From: Aphrophora alni
Taxonomy: Eukaryota > Arthropoda > Insecta > Hemiptera > Aphrophoridae
Assembly: GCA_963513935.1 (NCBI GenBank)
Contig: OY740776.1
Span: forward strand, 7,594,724-7,658,723
Direction of reading: 5' to 3'
DNA length: 64,000 nt
Every line of letters starts with the position of its first letter. Position 1 is the first letter of the stretch. A program made the position numbers and the translations under genes. The notes below the pieces were generated by a model. The model was not told the DNA's origin and did no database searches. It saw nothing but the letters and a program-made list of their open reading frames with translations. Below are positions 11,651 through 23,049 of the stretch, piece after piece.

Positions 11651-12709
11651 TACAGTAAACACTCTCTGATCCGGATCTCTGATATCCGGCCGTCGGATGC
11701 CATGGTATAAAAAATAATAAAAATACAATTTTCTATACAAAAATAATATTGTCGGGCCGAATAGTAGTGAACGATGTTTTTGAGCTGGGCACTGGGCAGT
11801 AGTGCGGTTCTGATTCTAAGACACGTTCCCAGTTGTGACAAAATAAACAGTGATGGTGTGAATGAGTGGATGAAGGAAGATGAGTTTACTGACAGTGACA
11901 TCATTGACTTGGTGAACACAGAGCCAGCACCTGTCGAAGATGAACAACAAAAACAAATCATGACTCATTGCAAAGCTTTTCAAGCACTTGAACAGCTGAT
12001 AGACTACGTGGAAGAACAAGAAGAATCCTCACCGGCCGATCTCCTTCTTTTTCGTAGATGGAGAGATATTACATCTAAGAAGCATGTTCTTCAACGAGCC
12101 AAGCAAGCTACCATTACATCTTTTTTTAAATAAAAACTGACGTGAGTACAAATTACTGTACGGTAATGAAAACTAACATTTATCGTACGTTCATCAAAAT
12201 TTCACGTGTACAATCCTGTACGTATTTATTGTATTGTTTTATTTTCTAATCTTCATTTTTCGTTTCATATTTTTAGTTAACACTGTAGACCTAATTAATT
12301 GTTGTTTGTGTACTTTATGCTGAGCCTCATTCAGCTTAAAATAAATAGAATTTTAAACATAGCTATTGTAATATTTATTTAATTAACCTACCTTTTGTTG
12401 TTTTTGGTACTTTTGTTACCGGTTACCGTACCGGCAAACTAAGGCAAATTACATAATAGTACAGTTAAAACGTAACGTCTATATATTACAGTAATTTGAA
12501 AAACCATGGTTAATTTTTAGAATACTGTGGTAAAGCTACAATTTATCGTAAGCGCAACGCGTTTTAGCGCTAAAAACGTAAATTTGCTATGTATTGTTCA
12601 CGTTTAAAACCACTTTAAATATATAAAAATAGCCACCCCGAGATCCGGATTTTTCGATATCCGGATCGGCCGGCGCCACATTAATCCGGATTAGAGAGTT
12701 TTTACAGTA
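11651..12709 (+). mobile_element. Internally deleted Tigger/pogo-like transposon
   Basis: The element is bounded by TA at 11651-11652 and 12708-12709. Its terminal inverted repeats read CAGTAAACACTCTCTGATCC at the left and, in reverse complement, CTGTAAAAACTCTCTAATCC at the right. Subterminal GATCCGGATC- and ATATCCGG-type sequences repeat at both ends. CAGT...CTCTnATCCGG ends with a TA target are those of the pogo/Tigger branch of the Tc1/mariner superfamily. It retains only the C-terminal part of a transposase (next entry), with no DNA-binding domain or DDE core. Confidence 0.9.
11774..12133 (+). pseudogene. C-terminal remnant of a Tigger/Jerky-type transposase
   Basis: The ORF runs 119 codons from ATG at 11774 to TAA ending at 12133. 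Its latter two thirds match the tail of Tigger transposases: an acidic stretch around DEFTDSDIIDLVNTEPAP, a helix CKAFQALEQLIDYVEEQEES, then LLLFRRWRDITSKKH and the closing QATITSFFK. The FFK ending is a hallmark of this family. The first 25 residues probably come from sequence joined across the internal deletion. The HTH/CENP-B DNA-binding domain and the DDE catalytic domain are absent, so it cannot catalyse transposition. The open frame suggests a fairly recent deletion. Confidence 0.8.
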
Positions 12710-13685
12710 TTACATTACAATGCAACATATTCTATGTATAATACTGTCTATCTGAAATTATCTTTAGTTAAAGTATGTTGAAGAAGGGAATGTAAATACA
12801 TCATTAAAAAGTTATTGCTCCACAAACATTGAAGAAACTTTCTCTTGTGTGCATTTCATTAAAATAACAAACTGTGCTCATGTCTTAAATTACGACTTTG
12901 TTATATTTATCCACCCACTTGCCAATGATCATCACAAGATCTCCACCATTCGGATTTCTTTGATCTTATATCTATGACTTCAAATTTTAAACAAAAAACT
13001 TTTTTTAAAGTGAATATGTCAACAAAATTGAAAAATTTCAACCATTTGCAAATTTGGGAATGTATTTGTTACTTGATCTCGAGGTAGGCCTACTATATAT
13101 ATTTTTAATACAGCCTCTAATTAATAACAGGTAAAAATTGTGTGAAATCTATTATTTTAAGGATGAGGATAAAACAGCAGAACATGTTTCATGTTACAGT
13201 GATTAGAAAATTGTTTGTAAACAGCCATTCTTTACAAACATACACCTAACACTAAAAAAATTATTTTCTGAATTTCTCAGTAAAAAGTTTATTATAGTCT
13301 ATTAATATATTAACTTAATATTACCAACAATATCTTGTAGCAGAATTCTTTATTTTGTGGATATTTTCATCTCTGAAGTTGGTATACATCTAGTCACTTT
13401 ATATTTATCAGCGACTAATTGTCAGTAGATTATCAAGAATATCAGTGAATTTTATGAACAAGTTATTGTAGCTTACAAACATGATAATTGTTTCATTAAT
13501 AATGAATACATTTCCCTAACAATTTCACAATAATTCCTCCTGATCCAAACACATTTAAGATGTAATTAAGTTTGTTTATGTTCTTTTATAGATGAAATAA
13601 GTCATACTTTAACTAAAATGAATGTAATAAGAGCACTGAAATTTTTTAATGTAAAATAAAGTACTTTTAACAGACTGTTGAGTTT
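12710..13685. other. Non-coding stretch
   Basis: AT-rich sequence with no conserved ORF or clear repeat structure that I can see. CAGCCATTCTTTACA near 13222 is inverted relative to AAAGAATGGCTGTAA near 14082, possibly the ends of one element around the CACGTCCGTAAC motifs. Confidence 0.4.
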
Positions 13686-13688
13686 ATT

Positions 13689-14080
13689 GTCACATCCGTA
13701 ACAAACCAGTGTCACGTCCGTAACGTTTTATCAATTTTTTAATTGAAATATTACAGGATTTTAAGATTGAACACTAATGTTTCTAAGAAGGTATTTATCT
13801 TAAGATAAGCTGACAAAAATTTAATTCATAAATTTCCCAAGAAATTAACAGAGTTTTTAACAATTGTAACAGTATGTCAGAAGACAAGTGCTTTGTCACG
13901 TCCGTAACTCCAAGTTAGTTGAACTATACATCAAAACCAATAATATGATCATTTTCAAATTTAGTGCAAAAATAGTATAAAAAATTACCTACCAGTTGAG
14001 CTTTAACAATTATTTACAAAATAAAATTAACTATTCTTTTTTTTCCAAGTTGTAATGCATGTAACTGTCACGTCTGTAAC
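13689..14080. repeat. Four spaced copies of TGTCACGTCCGTAAC
   Basis: The 15-mer, with at most one change, occurs at 13689-13703 (CACATCC), 13710-13724, 13894-13908 and 14066-14080 (CACGTCTG), all in the same orientation. The spacing is irregular and nothing else is clearly repeated between them. Confidence 0.8.
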
Positions 14081-14892
14081 AAAAGAATGGCTGTAAAACA
14101 CTTTAAAACTTAGAACCTTACTTTGGTATACAGGTTTATTAAAAAAAAAGTATACACTTTCATTTGTCTATAAGACATGATATACATTATTTAATTGTGT
14201 CATATATGGTATCAATGGGGTAGCAAATGACTTTAAGTTTTAATTACAGTAGCTGATTGTAGTCAGCTGATCCTGTTCTTTTAAAAAACCCATAATATAA
14301 ATATCCCTAGTCCTCGTATATGTATTGGTATATAAGGTATTGTTAGATTGGGTTAAAAAAAAAGTTCAAAAGCTATATATTTTTTTTTTTAAATCTCATC
14401 ACAATAAGATCCTATTGATAAAGATGGTCTCCCACCTCTTGTGTGTCATATCTTGGAAAAGACGTAGCCTACCTTGCGTTAACAATAGCATTAGCTAAGA
14501 TAATCTACTAACTTACTTGCTGTTTATCTCATAGAACAATCAACTTTATACTTTAAAAGTATTATTATCAGAGGCCTACAAACCTTAAAATAATGATGAC
14601 TTTTTATCATTACAGTTTTAAAGTACATTTGGTATTGTTAGATTGTTCATATTATTAATATGGTTTATTCGGACATTCCTTGCCATCATATGTATAATGA
14701 AAGAAAATTCCCCAAAACCACAATAAAACACTAACAACACAAAGACTGTATAGTTGTGTTTATTCTGCGTTATGTACATTTCAATAGCACTGCTATCATC
14801 TTCGGTGGTACAATACACACTTACTTCCCGGTCAACAGAGCTAAATCTTTTTCGCTTTGTATATTTAACACAGTGCTCTAATGATTCATATG

Positions 14893-14895
<3 letters not shown>

Positions 14896-14961
<66 letters not shown>
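14896..14961. repeat. (AT)n microsatellite
   Basis: Uninterrupted AT dinucleotides over about 66 bp. It creates spurious Tyr-Ile ORFs. Confidence 0.97.
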
Positions 14962-14965
<4 letters not shown>

Positions 14966-15059
14966 TTTCAATGTCGTTTCATGAGTATAGAGAGTATAAA
15001 CCTCATTCAACTCTAGAACTGTCCTGTATATTAAAAACTCTTAAGTGGCAGGTCTTTTT

Positions 15060-15660
15060 TTTAGTGCATTTTGGAAGCAGTTTTTCAGAAACTTACAAAA
15101 AATAGTAATATAATGCTAAACCCAATTTGTATGGGAAGGGTCCATAGAATTTACTTATGTATTAAAAAGAAATGTTAGATATAAATACTTTGAAGTTAGT
15201 ATATCAGGAATGAAAAATTTGCTTTAACGGAAGGAAAAATTCCACATAAAAAACTACAATACAAACTAAGTTTTTTGAAGGTATACAAAAGTTTTGGGAT
15301 CTATTTGTAATAAATACAAGTGTATAAAAAAATTCAATTTATATATTTTTCATTTGAAAAAACTGCAAAACAGTTAAAAATGTTGGGTTTATATTTCTAA
15401 ATTTGCAAAAAAAAGTAAAATAATGCAAAACCCAATTTGTAATATACAATTGTGTTGCATGAAGATAAAGACATGTAAAATTCACCTATGTAGTAAAAAA
15501 ATTGTAAGATGAAAACGTTTTGTAGTTAGTATGTCGAAAATTTAAAAAACGGCTGTAACCTAAGTGCAAAATTCTATATAACAAACTAAATACAGAATAC
15601 AATAAAATTTTTCTTTACTTTTTAAAGATATACAAAAATTTTCTTTTTTCTTTTTTTTTG
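15060..15660. repeat. Diverged 310-bp tandem duplication
   Basis: TAATGCTAAACCCAATTTGT at 15111 and TAATGCAAAACCCAATTTGT at 15421 anchor two diverged copies. TTAGTATATCAGGAATG and TTAGTATGTCGAAAATT are also equivalent positions. No coding content. Confidence 0.7.
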
Positions 15661-17339
15661 TCTATTATTTAAATAACAAATAATACATAAATCCGCCAAT
15701 AAATTTCTAAATAGCTCCTTTAGAAGGGCAAATTTCTTGTGTAAAAACTTAGAGTTAATATTTAAAATATAGAGATGAACCAAACCTCAAAATAAAGTAC
15801 AGAATGTTTACTTTCTTACTTTCATATAAATTTAATCAGCCAAGTTCACTTCTTACTTTCACAATGTATGAACATAACCTCAAATTTGGTTCATCATTAA
15901 AACAAAACTTTTTTATCTTGAGTGGGACAAGTTAAACACTGTTTGTTTAGATAAATATTCAAGACAAAAAAATGCTTACCCTGCAAAACCTTCTTGGTAA
16001 AGTTCAACTGTAAAACTGAATCTCTCTTCCACATTAACCTAAAGCCAAGTAGTCATCTCAAACACCTTCAAAAAAACAATACAACAGAGTGGGTTAAATC
16101 ATATGTTTGAGGTACAGTCAGTTGATCTGTTTTGAAACAGCTGATCAACACTTAAAAATCACCAATTAACCTTCTTTTCAGTGTTTCATGACTTTTTACA
16201 TATTTCTCTATGTGGACAATAGATCATATTTTGTAATTATTGATTTTAATTTTTTTAGTGTCAGGCTCACTTTACATGGAATGGCCCTCATATAAAAATG
16301 GTTACGGAATTCCAAATATTACTAATCGATATTTGACAACTTCTAACATCATTAAAAATGTCATTTTCACCTCGATTACAGTGACACTTGGTAGAGCCAT
16401 AAAATAACATATATAACTCGGAATCTATCAAAGTAACGATAATTTTGAAAGCATAGATCAAAAGAGGAAGGAAAATACTGTAAAGTAGCGTCAATGTAGA
16501 ATAGTAAGCCTGCAAGTCTGACTTTTAAAAATAATAAAAAATGACGTTCATTTTGGAGAAAATGGTTACTCTCTAGAGGTAGTAAAGCGATGCGATGAGT
16601 AACACTATGTTTATCGATTTTAATCATTTTATGTATTACTATTTTTGGTATTTTAGTTATATGAAAGTGAAAGGCTAGATTATTAGCTTTACATTTATGC
16701 CAAATTTATTGAGATTGAAATATTTATAGTGGACGAAATGTTGAATTGTAAAATGTATGCTAAGTGTAGTGTGTTGTAGGCTGTTGCCACTTCCAGGGAA
16801 TAGCTTGTAGCTGTTATAAAACTCATAACGTGTAAAAATCAACTCAACTTATTTTTGTTAAACGTGAAGATTAATTACAAACCATCATAGTAAATATGTA
16901 TAAAAACATTAAGGTTCAGCAATAATTGACGTAAACATAGACTGATATTATTCAAATTAAATTTCAATCAATAACGAGAAGTGGGGGATCTATTTAAATA
17001 TACAGAACTATATGTGCTCAGTTAGAAACACGAGCAAAGTGAAAAGAGGTTTTTCTCTTTATTTATTCTAATGGCCTTAACTAATGAAGAGGGGGGGGGG
17101 AGATTTTTATTACGGAACACGACAACGGTTTGCTTCATAAAGTACTAAATAAATTTCAATTTAAACTTGAATAAGTAACAGGCAGGGCTGAGCTTTTTGA
17201 GTAGGCTTTTAATTAGGAAGCTAGTAATGTTCTGCTATACTAATAATTCACAAAACATTTTAAAAATGATGTTGTATATGTGTAGTGCTCTACAACCCAA
17301 CACTTAGACTGATTTTAATCAAATACCGCATTGTATGTG
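15661..17339. other. Non-coding stretch
   Basis: No gene recognised. Short ORFs at 16288-16627 on the minus strand overlap each other in different frames and match no family I recognise. A G-run is at 17091-17101. Confidence 0.4.
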
Positions 17340-17900
17340 GGCATGTGTCTCAAGACATTTTATAACTCGAAATTTGGTTAAAAAAAAAAAAAAAGCTCCA
17401 ACAATTAAATAAATGTTGGTCAATTCTAGCCTCTTAAGGACTCAAACAAAACATATTGGTCACCGTTTTTCAAAAAATGCCGGTTCAGGAGTTATCGATA
17501 AAAAAAATGGAGCTCTTATAAAATGAGTAATTCTTAAAAATCGGTTTTGTTCAAATTTTAGTGAAATTTAATGCCCCCAAATCTGTTTGCTAAATCATAA
17601 TTATTGTTCATGAATAATTGGTGAAACAACAAAAAATGAACGTTGCTCACTGTCATTAAAAGCTTGATTTTGTAAATCAAATACAATTTACAGTTAGACG
17701 TGTTTATGATATAAGTGAAGTAAGTTTAGGTCCTATTTAAATATTTTTTTCAAAGGTGGCATCCATTGTTAATTTTCACTTTTTGGCTGAAAATTACCGA
17801 AATGACATGTTGAATAGTTTTATTTCATTTTGGAGATCGGTTAATGAGAAAGTTTACATTGTTTTTGGGCCATTTTTCATTTGATTAACTCAAATTTTTT
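17340..17900. repeat. Dispersed non-coding repeat
   Basis: GGACTCAAACAAAACATATT, TGCCGGTTCAGGAGTTATCG, CAAATTTTAGTGAAATTTAA and GTTCATGAATAATTGGTGAA show the family order most clearly. It continues to GAGAAAGTTTACATTGTTTT. Confidence 0.75.
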
Positions 17901-18890
17901 GGTTATCTGAAGAGAATAAAACACACAATTTGTATTTTCATAAAATCAATTTTGAAACAATTTTTCTAAAATTTAGCTTCTAATGACCTAAATAGACTGT
18001 ATTTATATGTTTACTCAAAAACTCTGGTTTGGGCATAATTGCTTAAAAATATGGACTGAACCGTGGGCTTTGTTGTAGAAGTTCAAATGTTTCAAAGTCT
18101 GTGTATGTTATTTTAAACAAATTTTGGGAAAAATGTGAAAATTACACCTTAACTCAATGTACTAACCTGCAAGAAATTAGAAATTATTATTTTATTGTCG
18201 TTAAACAACTATAGTTGTAATAGACATTGTCAGCAGGAAAATAATACATAGCATACTGTACATTGATAGAACAGACGACACATAACAGCAATAATACCCA
18301 ATATTGAAGTTTAAGTCTTCCATGCTAGAGTACAACATACATTTTTTTAATACTAAAAAAAATTTTCTTTTTAGCCTTTTATCTAAACTTATTTTAAATA
18401 TTTTAACTGATGCAAATCGAGTTGTATTTGTGGTAATTCCACGGGTATTCGGGGATCACCGTATCTAGATCACGGCATAGATATGAGATGCGAGCGCATG
18501 GTAGTCAAGTCAAACGAGAGTCTTCACAGTGTGCCGAAGTCAGCGGACGTAAGTTGCACATTGTTACAATTTAACCTGTTAGTAATAAACCTAAATGGCT
18601 ACAGCTAAACCCTTAATTGCGGGGTCTGATCGACCCCCGGGTGTTACGTAGTCCTTAGTAGGTCATCCGACTAAAATTGAGAAGGAATTATTATGACCTA
18701 AAGGGTTAACGTAATTCTCCCATCATGCCTGTCCCTAACCGTAAGTTCTAATTGATAAGTTAAGTAATTATAATAATATTTAATTAGTTAGTTTAATTAA
18801 TACATTATACCTCATCATAGTGAACATAGTGATTAGTTGGGTTTGAGACTAAGGGTTAATTAACGATATAATATATTTACTGGGTAAGTC

Positions 18891-20075
18891 CTAACACGTT
18901 ATTCCAAACCCTCCTTCCGGAACCTTAAGCGGTTTGAACGTCTGGACCAATAGAATAACCAGGGCAGATGTTCGCCTCAGTTGGTAGCAGAGACGTTCGC
19001 TGCATATTAGCGTATCTATTAAAAAAAACTTTATCCCAATATGCTTAAACCTGCATTGAGTTTTCTCAACTCTAGAAAAATCTTCATCAATTAAGTTTTG
19101 AGCCCTACTATTATAACCATGCCAGTTACATCTTAGATTATATATTTTGATGTGCAACAAAGATCGCAATATGAAAAGTAACATTGCATATTATTTCTAG
19201 TTCTTTGAAAAGTTGCCTGCAAGAACCTAATTCCGAAATCCCTCTAATCCATCTTACAACCTTTTTTTGCCAGAGTACACTCTTTTTTTTTTTTTTTTTG
19301 CATCAACAGAATTTCTTCAGAGAGTTATTCCGTAGAACAAATGACTGAAAGAAGGGAAAGTAAGCCTTTAGAGTTAAACTTACACTAGTGCATAACCTAA
19401 GTTTTTTTAAACAGATAAATAACTACCTAAACTAGTGCAAGGGCTAATAGTGTGAGCCTCCAAGCAAGCCTGAAGTCAAGGTGCATACCAAGTAGCTTTT
19501 AAAACATATTTTTTTAAATTTTTACACAAACCAAAATTTATCTCATCTGTCTTATTTTCATCCACAGTCAATTTATTAACTTCAAACCAGAGTATAGATC
19601 TGCTTAAAATTTCCACTTTTAAATCTGAATTTTCTTACGATTTTCAGCACCCGTTAAAAAAGTTGTGTGATCATCATAAAAAAAAAAAAATTTGGTTTAC
19701 AGAATATCTGGCAAATCATTAACATATAATATATAATAAATAGAAAAGGTCCAAGTACCAGAGCCTTGAGTCACTCCACATGGCACTAATAGAAGATCTG
19801 CACTCTTCCTATTAAATTTAACCATCTGCAGCCTATCGACAAGATAGGATCTCAGCAAGGACAATTTTATACCTACACCCCCCCCCATAGTTTAAGAGCT
19901 TTTCAGTAAGAATTTTGTGTGATACAGTATCAAAGGCTTTACTTAATAAATCTAAAATAAGTATGAACAGTTATTTTTGCTTCAAAGCATTCCAACATAT
20001 AGGACACCATATCCTCAGCTGCTTTGACAGTAGAAAGTAAATTTGACAAGTAAATGTTTGTTAGTAATTTGGAAA
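18891..20075 (-). pseudogene. Non-LTR retrotransposon (LINE) reverse transcriptase remnant
   Basis: The minus strand encodes, with frameshifts, the palm of a LINE reverse transcriptase. AFDTVSHKILTEKLLNYG lies near 19880-19945, LLRSYLVDRLQMVKFN follows, then LVPCGVTQGS and YILYVNDLPDIL (19697-19800). Next comes YDDHTTFLTG near 19650, where YADDTT is expected. A C-terminal region follows with SCRQLFKELEII and, at 18891-19184, NSRAQNLIDEDFSRVEKTQC. In the family, YADD holds two of the catalytic aspartates; here the second is His. A poly-A-like run and frameshifts confirm it is dead. The organisation resembles Jockey/CR1-type elements. The 5' part (endonuclease and earlier) was not found. Confidence 0.8.
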
Positions 20076-20079
20076 AACC

Positions 20080-22141
20080 TGAAGTGAATCTTGATTACTG
20101 TTAGGTTTTTAATAGTGCTCTTGATGTGGTTTATAAAGCTACATATTTTGGCAACATTTGACTGAAATAGCTACCAAATTTAAGTTATTCTCCTTTTTAT
20201 ATCTGTGTCCAAGGTTGATTTTCATTTTTTTAAACAGATAATTGAAGAAATTAAATTTGGTGGGGGAGGGGGTGTTGAATACTTTTCATTTAGTTGAAAT
20301 TAGTTTTGTATAAGCGAGGTGGTGCTATGTTTCTGCGCAGTTTATTGATTTTAAAATATTTTATCTACTGTTTTCTCTGGGGACTTACACTACTCCTGTT
20401 AGGGATGGAAAGCCACATGGGAATCATAACCTTGGCCCTTTGAAACTGTAGCACTTTATATTCAACGGTAGCCGTATAATGCCTGTAGACACTCCATAGT
20501 GCAATTCTTCACAGTGCCAATATTTATTACTCTAGAGGGCTGTAATTCTTGTCATCTATATCTGAAATTAGATTTTTATTACCTATGTCTGTTTATTTTA
20601 CTTTAGTTCTATTTTAACAGGACATATTTTAGAAAATATATTTTGTTACTGATTTTTAAGTAAAATATGTTTGGAATTGTAGTTTTTGTAAATTCACCAT
20701 GTCAGGAATATTTGACATGTAGGTTGACACATTGTATTTTTAATAAAATTTGAGCGTATTTACTTGAAATAGTAATGTTTAGATGTTAGACCCAAAAAGA
20801 TTTAAAAAATATCTAATGAGAATATATAAATGTTACAAATGAAAAAATATCATTAATCTATGTGCAATTTTATCCTGAAATTTTCCTTTTTTATTTCTGA
20901 TCATTTTTCACTGTTCTTATACCAATTTTGTTACATCTCTGAATTGTTTAGTGGTTACGGTGTGGAAGCCTGTGTTTTTCAATCATGTTTTTCTGGAGAA
21001 ATATTAAACTTATAAAATTTTTGGATGGGTCCTTTTAAAAAAATGTTTGTTACTGCTTAAAATTTTGTACTTACCAACATATGATTCACACTTTTTTTTT
21101 TGTTATGGACTGTGATAGCCTCCGTCAGAGGCCTCACCGGCGTCGACCTGAAGGTCTTTTGCCGCCCCAAGTTCCATCCTACACCCAACTGTATCTTTAT
21201 CTCAGTCTGATACCTGTCATCTTTATGAAGGAACAGATGCTACCTATAGGGTTGTCTAAGATGGTACTACTGTACCTACCACACATGTTACTACTGTCTT
21301 TGTATAAAAATTTGTTCTTGATATCATCGTAAAACTTGGTATATATGTTTACTACTAAGTGTTCCGAATTTCAATGAGATAACTTGAAATTTTTTGAAAA
21401 TAAGACTAATAACGTGCACGAATTTTGCTGCCAGTACTAAAAAATTCTATTCTACTTCCAGCTACATTAAAAAAAAAAAAAATTACAATACTTGAATTTT
21501 GTACACTATTGTAAATTATGTATAGTAACTTTTATACCATTGTTAAAAATAGAGCTGATTTAAATGAATTAATTTTTGTAGTACTAACAGAAAAATCCGT
21601 GCTTACAACAGTTCTATTTCAACACTTTTTGAGATATCAGCTTGAAACGTAGTATACACATTAACTAGTATATTTTTTTTTAGTAGAAGGCCGAGTTTCA
21701 AGTTAATACCTTGAAAATTGTTGATACTGAAGTCTATAGAGTCTTGGAATTTCGTAGTACTAACCATAAAATCCGTGCACATTGTCAACTCTATTTTCAA
21801 GATGTAGAGTCAAAATTTGGGTAGAGAAAAATATGTTAGTTAATACGTTTTTTAATCTCATTTTCTGTAAAAATATTAGACATACATTTTTTGGATGGAT
21901 CCCTTTTTTGTGTCGAATTTCATGTATATAAAGTTATTACAAAAACATCTGGATTTTGTCCCCATTAAAAAACAGTAAAAAAAAGCCACTACCGGTATAT
22001 AAAGTTTACAATTTAAAAGACTTGCACTCTAAATTAATTTTAGAGGTGATTTAGTCTGAACTTAAAATCACTGATACTGTACATGAAATATTTTGTTTAA
22101 CTTTATTTTGTGTGTATTAATTTACTGTTTTGTTATTTCAG
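20080..22141. other. Intron or intergenic stretch before the first Khc exon seen
   Basis: No conserved coding region was recognised. A GC-richer patch at 21112-21190 encodes SLRQRPHRRRPEGLLPPQVP in a short ORF of unknown status. The 5' Khc exon expected before 22142 was not found here. Confidence 0.4.
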
Positions 22142-22229
22142 GGCAAAGTCTATCTTTTCGACAAAGTATTCAAACCAAATGCAACACAAGAGAAAGTCTA
22201 TAATGAAGCTGCAAAATCCATTGTTTCAG
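22142..22229 (+). CDS. Khc: Kinesin heavy chain, motor-domain exon upstream of the P-loop
   Basis: An internal exon of conventional kinesin (kinesin-1), the ATP-driven motor that walks to microtubule plus ends and carries vesicles and organelles. It encodes 29 codons plus one base and begins GKVYLFDKVFKPNATQ, the conserved motor-core segment that precedes the nucleotide-binding loop in insect Khc. The acceptor is TTATTTCAG ending at 22141 and the donor is GTAAAC from 22230. The exon ends in phase 1, and its last G joins AT at 54214 to give an Asp codon, exactly as the family requires. The frame is open throughout and the protein is nearly identical to the family, so the gene is under selection. 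The preceding exon, with the start codon and the first beta strand, was not recognised upstream in this window. The following intron is about 32 kb. Identity is seen from sequence; the symbol follows the insect orthologue. Confidence 0.93.
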
Positions 22230-23049
22230 GTAAACTTTTATAATTCAATAATATTATTGTTAGTTTTACTATTTTTAAATAAGTTGCATTTATTCTTCAC
22301 CAAATGGAAGAAAAAATTAGACGTCATTTCAGTTACTTAGTTATCATCTTGTTGCTTATATGAAGACAGAATTTGTTATATCACGGGAAAACCTTAGCAT
22401 CTTTCATCTCTCTCAACCTGGTTTGGGACAAGAGATCTTTGATATGAGTGCTCGTCTTTCAATTATTTCTGATAAATCGCTACATATTTTGGAAAGTGTT
22501 ACATTTAGGTTTAGCTTTTTAACATAACGTCATACTTTTTCCTGTTTGAATTGTCAAAACGTAATTCTTGAAAAATATGAAAACTGTAAAAGATATTTAC
22601 ATTATAATAGATGAGGTGTACATTTTAGTTACATCATTTGGCATTTCATTGCTAGGTTTGTTATGACAAAATGTATTCATTTTCGGAATATGGTTGTTTG
22701 CAACTAGGCCTAAAGGTATATGTACACGCTTTTTTATTTTATGTTTTAAAATAGCAGCAATTCAAAATGGTTACTGCGCGGGATTCAAATAATGAACGTG
22801 GATGTTCAATTGGGAATAAAGCCCATGTGAAGTAGGCTTATTAAATATAATAACATGAACTAGGTATAACAAACATTCATTCAAAAATAACTTCAAATGA
22901 GAAATGAAATTTAAACTTCTTCTTGATTTTAAGCTTCCATCTGAGATGCTGATATGTTGGTATCTCCCATAAATTTGAACTTGTTTCTACAAATTTTTTC
23001 GCAAAAAGTATTTACTTCATCATCAAAAAATGTTAAAAAATTTCCTTAC

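Noticed and set aside
11644..12019. Minus-strand ORFs across the Tigger-like element
   Set aside because: They are antisense to the recognisable transposase tail on the plus strand.
14754..15105. Overlapping ORFs with long Tyr-Ile runs
   Set aside because: They are translations of the (AT)n microsatellite and have no conserved flanks.
21081..21332. A short gene or Khc 5' exon at the GC-richer patch
   Set aside because: The 83-codon frame has no kinesin sequence and no recognisable domain. It was left as unexplained sequence.
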